A stretch of 64,000 bases of DNA from Bradyrhizobium sp. AZCC 1693 (GTDB lineage Bacteria; Pseudomonadota; Alphaproteobacteria; Rhizobiales; Xanthobacteraceae): the NCBI RefSeq assembly GCF_036924745.1, contig NZ_JAZHSD010000001.1, positions 3,720,001-3,784,000 on the forward strand, in the 5' to 3' direction. The position numbers and the translations under genes are program-made. Of this stretch, positions 56,585-64,000 are shown one piece after another. How positions within the stretch are numbered: the first letter of the stretch is position 1; every line of letters starts with the position of its first letter. A model generated the notes under the pieces. The model was not told where the DNA came from, did not search any database, and was given only the letters and a program-made list of their open reading frames with translations.

Positions 56585-56615
56585 CAAAAAGCCCGGGCCG
56601 CTTCGCCCGGGCTCT
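56585..56615 (-). terminator. rho-independent terminator of the first phasin gene
   Basis: On the reverse strand GAGCCCGGGC-GAAGCG-GCCCGGGCTT is followed by TTT. It lies about 22 bases past the phasin stop. Confidence 0.85.
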
Positions 56616-56637
56616 TCGTCATCGATACCGGAAGCGA

Positions 56638-57081
56638 TCAGGCCGCCGGCTTGTAAAGCTTCGAGGCGGAAGCCTTGATCGGCTCGACGGTCTCGGTGGC
56701 GACCTTCTGGCCGAGCTCGGCGAGCTCTTTCGCTTGCGCCGTGATGGTCTCGTACTGCTTCTTGGCGTGCGAGGTCCACAGCTCGAGCGCCGCGGCCGGC
56801 GTCTTCACGCCGAACAGCTCCTGCGCGAAATCGAGCGAGGACGTGGTGTTGGCCTTGAAGAACTCGATCAGCTTGGCGTTGTACTCGCTGGCGCCCTTGC
56901 TGGCCGAGGTGAACACGGCCTCGATGGTGCCGTTGTGGGTTTCGGCGGCATCCTTGAACTTGGCGTAGCTGTCGCGGGCCTGCGAGACGCCCTTTTCGGC
57001 AAGCGCGCGCATCTGCTCGGGGACTTCGAACGGGATGATGGAGGCAGAGAAGGGATCGGTGGAGCTGGTCACGGCTTGCAT
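56638..57081 (-). CDS. phasin
   Basis: The 147-residue, mostly helical protein matches phasins, which coat polyhydroxyalkanoate granules: FEVPEQMRALAEKGVSQARDSYAKFKDAAE, a central NAKLIEFFKANTTSSLDFAQELFGVKTPAAALELW and AQAKELAELGQKVATETVEPIK. The tandem with the gene at 57324 suggests duplication, with a separate terminator here. Start ATG 57081, with AAGGATGC upstream. Confidence 0.92.
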   Translation of the reverse strand: MQAVTSSTDPFSASIIPFEVPEQMRALAEKGVSQARDSYAKFKDAAETHNGTIEAVFTSASKGASEYNAKLIEFFKANTTSSLDFAQELFGVKTPAAALELWTSHAKKQYETITAQAKELAELGQKVATETVEPIKASASKLYKPAA

Positions 57082-57323
57082 CCTTCACAATGGGGTTGAA
57101 ACGGCATTCCCCCCTGCGGACCGCCGGGCAGGCAAGGCGGGCCGAAAGGTCACGCACACACTCACGAAAAGTGCCCATCCACGGGCTGGCCCAATTAGCA
57201 CCAATATCATGTCAAATTTGTGCAGCGCACTGCAATTTCTGATGCATCGCCGCATATTTAACCCGGAATACGGGTTCCACTCCCGGCTAACCCGGTGCCG
57301 GGCTTCTCGCCGATGGCGGCCAC

Positions 57324-57707
57324 TCACACTTTCGGCTTCGCCGCGTCCATGGCGGCCTTGCCGACGGCCTGGCTCATTTCGCTGGCTTGCTCCGCCAGCG
57401 CACGCATCTGCGCCTGCACATACTCGCTGTGCAGCCGCATCACCTCGGGCAGATCCTTGGCCTTCAGCAGTGACTGCGTGTGATCGAGCGAGTCCTGCAC
57501 GTTCTTCTCGGCAAAGGCCATGGCCTTGCTGCCGACATCCTTGGCGCCGGCGCGAACCGCGGCGTTGCGCTCCTCGATAGTGCCGGCGGTGGCCTGCGCG
57601 GCGGTGACGAATTTCTCAAAAGCCTTGCGGGCCTGCTCGACGCTCGCTTCCGCCATCGATCGCATTTCCTCGGGTATCTCGAATCGGTCTCGCACTTCGT
57701 CACTCAT
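57324..57707 (-). CDS. phasin (second copy)
   Basis: The 127-residue helical protein is a divergent phasin: FEIPEEMRSMAEASVEQARKAFEKFVTAAQ, then AMAFAEKNVQDSLDHTQSLLKAKDLPEVMRLHSEYVQAQMRALAEQ. It lacks the C-terminal extension of the neighbour. The start at 57707 has AAGGAA 6 bases upstream; the frame is open to 57764. A gap of about 240 bases separates it from the other phasin gene, so each probably has its own promoter. Confidence 0.9.
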   Translation of the reverse strand: MSDEVRDRFEIPEEMRSMAEASVEQARKAFEKFVTAAQATAGTIEERNAAVRAGAKDVGSKAMAFAEKNVQDSLDHTQSLLKAKDLPEVMRLHSEYVQAQMRALAEQASEMSQAVGKAAMDAAKPKV

Positions 57708-58000
57708 GGTGCGTTCCTTTGTCCTGGCTGGGATTTGCGCCCGGATACCGTCAGGGGGCCGCATCCTGGACGGAATGCGGCGCCGGGGGGTTCCCCTTTG
57801 AACCCTTGACGGCCGTTTGCAACCACCTAACGCAGCGGCCGGGCCAAAGGGTCCAGCCGGGTTAAGGTTATCCGCCGCTTAAATTACCCCCGGCCGGCCG
57901 GGCCGTGGACCTGCAGCGGCCGGCTTGCGATAGTAATGTTCCCTTAACGCTTTCGGCGTTTTGGCAGCCGATTTTGAAGCCGGACGGTCATGTAGTCGCG

Positions 58001-61000
58001 ATGCAGGATGCGGAATTTCAGTGGCGGGCGCACGGCGATCCGCGATTGGCGGCCTACGCGGCGAGCCGCCTGCCCGCCTGGTTGTGGACGGCGGATGGCC
58101 GGCGGATCCTGTGGGCCAATCCGGCTGGCGCCCGCCTGTTCGGCGCAGCCAATGCCGCAGCCCTTGCCGAAAAAACCTTTGGGCCGGCCGACCAGCACCG
58201 GCGGCAGATCGCGCGGCTCGCGGGCCGGCTGCTCGCCAACGGCGCCATCCGGCTGGAGCGCTTGCAAGGGTTTGGCGCGGCGCCCGGCGGGCTTGCGACC
58301 TGCGGCTGCTCGCGGTTCGACTTTCCCAATGGCAGCCACGGCGTTCTGATCGCCGCCGGCAACATTGCGCTGATCGCGCCGCGTCCGGCGCTGGCGCAGC
58401 CCGACGACGAGGTGCAGTTGGACGCCGCCTCATCAGAGCCACCTTCATCAGAGCCACCCCCGCAGCCGAGCGCACCCGTCATGCCCGTCATTGAGCAACC
58501 GGTCGCGCCGCAACCGGCTCCCGATTACGAGCAGCCGGCACAATCGGGCGAAGCGCCCGCCGAGTTTGCGTTGTTCGATGCGTTTGCCGAGCCTGCCGCC
58601 GCCGACGAGCCGCCCGCGGCCGAAACGATTGCGCGCGCGCCATCGCCTGCGATCGAAGCCTTTGCCGGCCGGCCGGCGCCGCAGGCGCGCCGCCTGCCGC
58701 TGCGCTTCACCTGGCAGATGGATCGGGAAGGCCGCTTCACGCTCGGCACCGACGAATTCGCAGGCCTGATCGGCCCGCGCACCACGGCCGCTTTCGGCCG
58801 GCCATGGCGCGAGATCGCCGAGACCTTTGGATTCGATCCCACCGGCCGGATGATGCAGGCCTTTGCGACGGGCGCGACCTGGAGCGGCATCACGCTGAAC
58901 TGGCCGGTGGACGGCGGCGGCACGTTGCCGGTCGAACTGTCCGGCCTGCCGATCTTCGACGCGACGCAAAACTTCATCGGCTATCGCGGCTTAGGCGTCT
59001 GCCGCGATTTCGACGCCGTCGCGCGGCTCGCCGCCCTACGCCTGGCGGAATTGTCCGGCGAGATGGTGACGCCGCAAGAAGTGCCCGCTGCGCCATCTGC
59101 CGAGCCGGCCAGCGTTGCATTGCCTTCATCCGACGAATTGCCTGAACCGATTGCTGCAAGAACTTCCACTGCGGAGACCCATGCTGGAGAGACTTCTGCT
59201 GCAGAGACTTCACATCAAAAAGATTTGGAAACGCCCGTGGAACCTCCCAAGGAAGCCTTAGAGGAAAGCGTCCGAGAAAACGTCCAAGAAGACGTCCAAG
59301 AAAACGTCCAAGAAAACGTCCGAGAGCTCGTCAAGGACGCGCTGACGGAAACCGCAACGGAGTTGCCGGCAGACGCTGCCGCAAACGTCCTGCCGTTCCG
59401 CGCCCCGGGCGAAGCGAAGCAGCCAGCGCTGTCGCCGGTTGAAAACAGCGCCTTCGACGAACTCGCGCGGCAATTGTCGGCGCGGCTCGACTCCGAGAAC
59501 GGCAACGAGGCGGCCGAGGCCTGCGAAACCTCTCCGGCCGTGCGCGAAGCCGCGAGCGCGCCGCCCGAATGGCTGGCGCCACCTGAGCCGCCGGCGCGTG
59601 GCGAAACCGCGCGCGACAAGGCGCTGCTCGATTTGCTGCCGGTCGGCATCCTGATCTACCGGCTCGACCGGCTGCTATATGCCAACCCCGCCTTCCTGAC
59701 GCAGATGGGCTATCCGAGCCTGCACGCGCTGGAAGATGCCGGCGGCCTCGACGCGCTCTATGTCGAACCCGGCTCCTCCAACACCTCCTCGACGTCGGAC
59801 ACCGGCAGACCGGTGACGATTTCGGCAAGCCAGCCGACGGACGCGGATACGCTGTCAGCGTCGGCCGACGCACGCCTCTACACCATCTCGTGGGACGGCG
59901 ATTCGGCGCTGGCCTTGATCTTCTCGGGCACGCAACATGAGGGCGCAGCGATCGCGGCCGCCATCGCGCGAGCCGAGCCTGCATCAGAGCCTGACGTCTT
60001 CGAACCGTCGGTATCGGAGTTCGAACCGGCGGTATCGGAGTTCGAACCGGCGGTATCGGAGTTCGAACCGGCGGCACCGGAGCCTGACGGCTCCGAACCG
60101 TCGGATGTCGGCCATGCCAACGCCGAAGACCTTGCCGCCATCCTCGACACCACGGCCGAAGGCATCCTGATGTTCGACGCCGAGGGCAACATCCATACCG
60201 CCAACCGCAGCGCCGAAGCGCTGTTCGGCCATGACGGCGACGAACTCGCGCGACGCAATCTCGCCGATCTGTTTGCGCCCGAAAGCCGGCATGGCGTGTT
60301 CGAATATCTCGCCGGCATCAAGGCGTCCGGCGTCGCAAGCCTGCTCGATCACGGCCGCGAGGTGCTGGGCCGCGAAAGCAAGGGCGGCATCATCGCGCTG
60401 TCGATGACCATGGGCCGCACCCGCCCTGAAGGCCCGAATTTCTTCGCGGTGTTCCGCGATCTTTCGCAAGCCAAGCAGACCGAGAGCGAATTGCGCGAGG
60501 CGCGGCGGCTGGCGGAACGCGCCGCCAATGCCAAGGCCGACGTGCTGGCCCGGATCAGCCACGAGGTGCGGACGCCGCTGAACGCCATCATCGGCTTTTC
60601 CGAAGTGATGATCGGCGAGCGGTTCGGCGCGCTCGGCAACGAGCGCTACCTCGAATACATGAGGGACATCCGCGCCTCCGGCGAACGCGTGATCGCCATC
60701 ATCAACGACCTGCTCGACCTCTCAAGGATCGAAACCGGCAAGCTCGATCTGGCTTTCACCAACCAGAACCTCAACGAGCTGGTCGAGAGCTGCGTTGCGG
60801 TGTTGCAGCCGCAGGCCAACCGCGAGCGCATCATCATCCGCACGTCACTCGCGCACATGCTGCCGCCGGTGATCGCGGACGCGCGGGCGTTGCGCCAGAT
60901 CACGCTGAACCTGATCGGCAATTCGATCCATCTCGCCAATGCCGGCGGCCAGGTCATCGTCTCCACGGCGTTGTCCGATTTCGGCGAGGTGATGCTGCGG

Positions 61001-61222
61001 GTCCGCGACACCGGCCACGGCCTCAACGACAATGAGGTTGCCGCAGCCCTGCAGCCGTTCCGGACGCCTGCGCCATCGGATCGGGCCGAGAGTTCGGCCG
61101 TCAGCCTGTCGCTAACCAAAGCCCTTGTCGAAGCCAACCGCGCCAAATTCCAGATCAAGACTGGCGGCCGTTCCGGCACGCTGATCGAGATCGTGTTTCC
61201 GCACGCGGTCGTGCGCGCCTGA
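58001..61222 (+). CDS. PAS-domain histidine kinase, PdhS/PleC-like
   Basis: About 1073 residues from ATG 58001 (GTG 57905 would add 32). N-terminal PAS-like module (AWLWTADGRRILWANPAGARLFG), a long acidic/Pro-rich linker with tandem repeats, two further PAS modules (one at PVGILIYRLDRLLYANPAFL, one at AILDTTAEGILMFDAEGN), then the dimerisation domain with phospho-acceptor H854 (ISHEVRTPLNAIIGFSEV) and an ATPase domain with NLIGNS and DTGHGL. The G2 lid that normally reads GTGLGL is SAVSLSL. It resembles the cell-cycle kinases PdhS/PleC/DivJ; the lid suggests altered kinase/phosphatase balance. Confidence 0.85.
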   Translation: MQDAEFQWRAHGDPRLAAYAASRLPAWLWTADGRRILWANPAGARLFGAANAAALAEKTFGPADQHRRQIARLAGRLLANGAIRLERLQGFGAAPGGLATCGCSRFDFPNGSHGVLIAAGNIALIAPRPALAQPDDEVQLDAASSEPPSSEPPPQPSAPVMPVIEQPVAPQPAPDYEQPAQSGEAPAEFALFDAFAEPAAADEPPAAETIARAPSPAIEAFAGRPAPQARRLPLRFTWQMDREGRFTLGTDEFAGLIGPRTTAAFGRPWREIAETFGFDPTGRMMQAFATGATWSGITLNWPVDGGGTLPVELSGLPIFDATQNFIGYRGLGVCRDFDAVARLAALRLAELSGEMVTPQEVPAAPSAEPASVALPSSDELPEPIAARTSTAETHAGETSAAETSHQKDLETPVEPPKEALEESVRENVQEDVQENVQENVRELVKDALTETATELPADAAANVLPFRAPGEAKQPALSPVENSAFDELARQLSARLDSENGNEAAEACETSPAVREAASAPPEWLAPPEPPARGETARDKALLDLLPVGILIYRLDRLLYANPAFLTQMGYPSLHALEDAGGLDALYVEPGSSNTSSTSDTGRPVTISASQPTDADTLSASADARLYTISWDGDSALALIFSGTQHEGAAIAAAIARAEPASEPDVFEPSVSEFEPAVSEFEPAVSEFEPAAPEPDGSEPSDVGHANAEDLAAILDTTAEGILMFDAEGNIHTANRSAEALFGHDGDELARRNLADLFAPESRHGVFEYLAGIKASGVASLLDHGREVLGRESKGGIIALSMTMGRTRPEGPNFFAVFRDLSQAKQTESELREARRLAERAANAKADVLARISHEVRTPLNAIIGFSEVMIGERFGALGNERYLEYMRDIRASGERVIAIINDLLDLSRIETGKLDLAFTNQNLNELVESCVAVLQPQANRERIIIRTSLAHMLPPVIADARALRQITLNLIGNSIHLANAGGQVIVSTALSDFGEVMLRVRDTGHGLNDNEVAAALQPFRTPAPSDRAESSAVSLSLTKALVEANRAKFQIKTGGRSGTLIEIVFPHAVVRA
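59268..59333 (+). repeat. short tandem repeat encoding ENVQ/EDVQ units
   Basis: Within the histidine kinase gene, 12- to 15-base units of GAAAACGTCCAA type repeat about four times and encode ENVQ, EDVQ, ENVQ, ENVR. They lie in the charged linker between PAS modules and may form a short coiled coil. Confidence 0.7.
60001..60084 (+). repeat. 21-bp in-frame tandem repeat, four copies
   Basis: The units CGAACCGGCGGTATCGGAGT+T recur at 60001, 60022, 60043 and 60064; the middle two are identical. They encode FEPAVSE-type heptapeptides in the linker before the last PAS domain. In-frame slippage would change linker length without breaking the protein. Confidence 0.85.
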
Positions 61223-61463
61223 TATCACCGGCATCGGTCGAAACGATGCCGCTGTCGCTTTCAGTGCAATCGCTCTGATCCGGCAACTCGCCGGCCATTT
61301 TGCTCGTGTTCCACGCAGCCAAACGGGTTTGCGGCAAAACAAGCGCGTTTGCCGCAAAAGATGACGCGGCAATCGACAGTCCTTCTGGACAGCGACGCCT
61401 TTTCCGGCTGATATGCGGCGAATTGACACACAATGGCTCCACGTGAGCCTTGGAGGAAACCCC

Positions 61464-62432
61464 ATGATCCCGTTTCATACGCGCCTGTTCGGCGCGGTCG
61501 TCGCGTTGACGCTTGCAGCATATAGCCCTGCCCTCGCGCAGCAGCTCGAGCTCAAGATCATGGCGCCCGCCGCCCCCGGCGGCGGATGGGATCAGACCGC
61601 CCGATCGATGCAGCAGGCGCTGGTCGCCGCCAAGATCGCCCGCAGCGTCCAGGTCACCAACGTGGCCGGCGCCGGTGGCAGCGTCGGCATCGCGCAGTTC
61701 GTCAACGGCGCCAAGGGCGACGGCAACCAGCTAATGGTGAACGGCTTCGTCATGGTGGGCGCGCTCGCCATGAACAAATCGCCGGTGACGCTTGAACAGG
61801 TGACGCCGATCGCGCGCCTCACCGAGGAGATCCAGGTGATCGTGGTGCCGGCGAATTCGCCGATCAAGACGGCGCAGGATCTTGCCGCTGCCGTCAAGGC
61901 CGACATCGCCAAGGTCACGTTTGCCGGCGGCTCGGCCGGCGGCGTCGACCATGTGATGGCGGCGTTGTTTGCGGGAACGATCGGCGCCGACGCCAAGAAG
62001 GTCAACTACATTCCATTTTCCGGAGGCGGTGAATCGCTGGCGGCCATTCTCGGCGGCAAGGTCACCGCAGGCATTTCGGGAATGAGCGAATACGAAGGAC
62101 AGATCAAGTCCGGCAAATTGCGCGCGCTCGGCGTGACGTCGGAGAAGCGCATCGCCGGCAGCGACATTCCGACCTTCAAGGAACAGGGCATCGATCTTGT
62201 ACTGGCCAACTGGCGCTCGGTGGTCGCGCCTCCCGGCATCACGCCGGAACAGCGCAAGACGCTGAGCGCCGCGGTGGAGAACATGGTCAAGTCGGACGCC
62301 TGGAAGGACATCCTCAAGCAAAAGGGCTGGGATGACGCCTATCTCGGCGGCGACGCGTTCGCGGATTTCCTGAAAAAGGAAACCGCGCGCGTCACCGACG
62401 TGCTGAAGTCGGTCGGCCTCGTCAAATCATGA
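61464..62432 (+). CDS. tctC: tripartite tricarboxylate transporter, substrate-binding protein
   Basis: A 322-residue periplasmic binding protein of the TTT family with signal peptide (cut near ALAQ), then LKIMAPAAPGGGWDQTARSMQQAL at the ligand loop, VAGAGGSVGIAQF, GGSAGGVDHVMAALF and TFKEQGIDLVLANWRSVVAPPGI. It captures a carboxylate and delivers it to the TctA/TctB membrane complex. The start at 61464 has GGAGGAAA just upstream. It overlaps tctB by 4 bases (ATGA). Confidence 0.92.
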   Translation: MIPFHTRLFGAVVALTLAAYSPALAQQLELKIMAPAAPGGGWDQTARSMQQALVAAKIARSVQVTNVAGAGGSVGIAQFVNGAKGDGNQLMVNGFVMVGALAMNKSPVTLEQVTPIARLTEEIQVIVVPANSPIKTAQDLAAAVKADIAKVTFAGGSAGGVDHVMAALFAGTIGADAKKVNYIPFSGGGESLAAILGGKVTAGISGMSEYEGQIKSGKLRALGVTSEKRIAGSDIPTFKEQGIDLVLANWRSVVAPPGITPEQRKTLSAAVENMVKSDAWKDILKQKGWDDAYLGGDAFADFLKKETARVTDVLKSVGLVKS

Positions 62433-62917
62433 CGGATCTTCCGCAAGGCGGCCCGGCGTCGCGGCGCGTCGATCGCGCGGGCCTGGTCATTGCCGCGGCG
62501 CTCGCAGCGCTTGCCGCGGTGCTGGTATGGGACTCGCGGCAACTGCCAACCACCACGATGTACGGCATGGGACCCGAGGTGATGCCGGTCGTCATCGCGA
62601 TCGGGCTCGGTCTGCTTGCGATCGGCAATCTGATCGACGCGCTGCGTGGCAATCTGCCGGCGCGCGAGAGCGCCGATCCCAGAGCGGTGTGGCTCATTCT
62701 CGGCGGGCTTGCGCTTCTGATCGCCATCATCGGCCTTGGCGGCGGCTTCATCCTGGCGACGTCAGCGCTGTTCGTCACCACCTCGGCGGCATTCGGACGG
62801 CGCGCCATTCTCGTTGACTCCGCCATCGCACTCGTGATGACCACCCTGATCTATCTCGCGTTCGATCGGCTGCTGACGTTGAGCCTTCCCACCGGGCCTC
62901 TGGAAAGACTGCTGTAA
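62429..62917 (+). CDS. tctB: tripartite tricarboxylate transporter, small membrane subunit
   Basis: A 162-residue, four-helix protein in the position and size of Tct[19 protein letters not shown] in helix 1, [24 protein letters not shown] in the next, two further helices at the end. TctB is weakly conserved in sequence; placement between tctC and tctA is the main support. ATGA overlap with tctC and TAATG overlap with tctA indicate translational coupling. Confidence 0.9.
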   Translation: MTDLPQGGPASRRVDRAGLVIAAALAALAAVLVWDSRQLPTTTMYGMGPEVMPVVIAIGLGLLAIGNLIDALRGNLPARESADPRAVWLILGGLALLIAIIGLGGGFILATSALFVTTSAAFGRRAILVDSAIALVMTTLIYLAFDRLLTLSLPTGPLERLL

Positions 62918-64000
62918 TGGAAACCTTCGCCGCGCTCGCGCATGGCATGGCTGTCGCCGTGCAGCCGATGAACCTGCTCTACGCGCTGATCGGCGTGTTC
63001 CTCGGCACTGCAGTCGGCGTGCTGCCCGGCATCGGTCCGGCGCTCACGGTCGCGTTGCTGTTGCCGGTTACCTACAAGCTCGATCCCGGCGGCTCGCTGA
63101 TCATGTTCGCCGGAATCTACTACGGCGGCATGTATGGCGGCTCGACCACGGCGATCCTCATCAACACGCCCGGCGAAAGCGCGTCGATGGCGACGGCGCT
63201 CGAAGGCAACAAGATGGCCAAGGCCGGCCGCGGCGGGCCGGCGCTGGCGACGTCCGCGATCGGTTCGTTCGTTGCGGGCACCATCGCCACCATCGGTCTC
63301 GCCTTTCTGGCGCCGTGGCTGGTCGATTTCGCGGTGCGCTTCGGGCCTGAAGATTATTTCGCGCTGATGTGCGTGGCGTTTGTCACGGTGTCCGCAACCT
63401 TCGGAGATTCGCCGATCCGCGGACTGACCAGCCTGTTTGTCGGGCTAACGCTCGGACTGATCGGCATCGACAAGCTCACCGGCCAGGCCCGGCTCGCTTT
63501 CGGCATCCCCGAACTGCTCGACGGCGTCGAGGTGACGACGCTTGCGGTCGGCCTGTTCGCCGTCGGCGAAGCGCTCTACGTCGCCTCGCGCCGCCATCAC
63601 GCCGAGGAGAAGATCGAGCCGGTGCGCGGGTCGCTGTGGATGACGAGGGAGGACTGGAAGCGGTCATGGAAGCCGTGGCTGCGCGGGACGATGTTCGGCT
63701 TTCCGATCGGTGCGCTGCCGGCCGGCGGCGCCGAAATTCCGACGTTCCTGTCCTACTCCACCGAGAAGCGGCTGACGAAACATCCGGAGGAATTCGGCAA
63801 GGGCGCGATCGAAGGCGTCGCGGGGCCGGAAGCCGCCAACAATGCTTCCGCCGCCGGTACGCTCGTGCCTCTGCTGACGCTGGGCCTGCCTACCTCGGCA
63901 ACGGCTGCGATGATGCTGGCGGGCTTTCAGCAATACGGCCTGAACCCGGGACCGCTGCTGTTTGCCGAGCGGCCCGATCTGGTATGGGGCCTGATCGCCA
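62917..64000 (+). CDS. tctA: tripartite tricarboxylate transporter, large permease subunit (partial)
   Basis: The frame starts at ATG 62917, sharing one base with the tctB stop, and runs off the right edge after 361 codons. Typical TctA stretches: [20 protein letters not shown] and [11 protein letters not shown], then [40 protein letters not shown], and [20 protein letters not shown] with [16 protein letters not shown]. TctA forms the sodium-driven translocation channel, normally about 500 residues with 12 helices, so about 140 residues are missing. Confidence 0.95.
   Translation, partial: METFAALAHGMAVAVQPMNLLYALIGVFLGTAVGVLPGIGPALTVALLLPVTYKLDPGGSLIMFAGIYYGGMYGGSTTAILINTPGESASMATALEGNKMAKAGRGGPALATSAIGSFVAGTIATIGLAFLAPWLVDFAVRFGPEDYFALMCVAFVTVSATFGDSPIRGLTSLFVGLTLGLIGIDKLTGQARLAFGIPELLDGVEVTTLAVGLFAVGEALYVASRRHHAEEKIEPVRGSLWMTREDWKRSWKPWLRGTMFGFPIGALPAGGAEIPTFLSYSTEKRLTKHPEEFGKGAIEGVAGPEAANNASAAGTLVPLLTLGLPTSATAAMMLAGFQQYGLNPGPLLFAERPDLVWGLIA

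Overview
The window is a chromosomal piece of a high-GC alphaproteobacterium of the Rhizobiales, most likely Bradyrhizobium or a close relative. This rests on GC-rich codon use, on recognisable housekeeping proteins (RpoD, DnaG with the rhizobial zinc-less N-terminus, CarA, CarB, GreA, TrxB, FolE, phasins, a PdhS-like kinase, a short chlorite-dismutase-like protein), on a tRNA-His that lacks G-1 and carries A73 as in many alphaproteobacteria, and on several families of palindromic intergenic repeats. The genus is my inference; no search was run.

Layout. 1-2.2 kb: start of a membrane protein, a 22-residue lysine-rich micro-protein with its own terminator, and an IS4-family insertion sequence that landed inside a palindromic repeat. 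2.2-7.4 kb: LysE exporter, single-domain response regulator, SDR enzyme, two paralogous lytic transglycosylases, OmpA-like protein. 7.6-10.2 kb: a low-GC three-gene island (three-Cys-motif Gp37/Gp68 protein, its partner TcmP, and an unknown protein), the best candidate for a poorly described system. 10.3-20.7 kb: heparanase-like glycosidase, DUF817 protein, DCC oxidoreductase, rpoD (with an apparent frameshift), dnaG, chlorite-dismutase-like protein, cyclotransferase, transglutaminase. 20.8-30.8 kb: N-formylglutamate amidohydrolase-like enzyme, DUF3592 protein, second LysE, an LVIVD-repeat protein pair, an ArsR-like/SRPBCC operon with an operator lying inside its promoter, a Fic remnant, DUF2189 protein, MarR regulator, acyl-CoA synthetase.

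31-46.4 kb: Rieske/FAD oxidoreductase, folE, exported PIMT, YqeY, hydrolase, carA, PaaI remnant, cupin, Crp-like regulator with repeated operator-like sites, dps, methyltransferase, an aberrant tRNA-Cys-like gene, carB, greA. 46.7-56.4 kb: DoxX, Lrp, trxB, LysR, a terminator-bounded non-coding region, a DapA-family enzyme, two tiny membrane proteins, a ParA-like ATPase, a large membrane protein with a spermidine-synthase-like core, tRNA-His. 56.6-64 kb: two phasins, a long PAS histidine kinase with a degenerate ATP lid, and a tctC-tctB-tctA tricarboxylate transporter operon running off the right edge.

Pathway links: CarA and CarB are the two subunits of carbamoyl-phosphate synthase but lie about 4.7 kb apart with unrelated genes between. 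RpoD and DnaG form the usual macromolecular-synthesis neighbourhood (dnaG upstream of rpoD, same strand). The phasins indicate polyhydroxyalkanoate storage. Most other genes are single or paired accessory functions separated by repeat elements, which occupy many of the gaps between transcription units.
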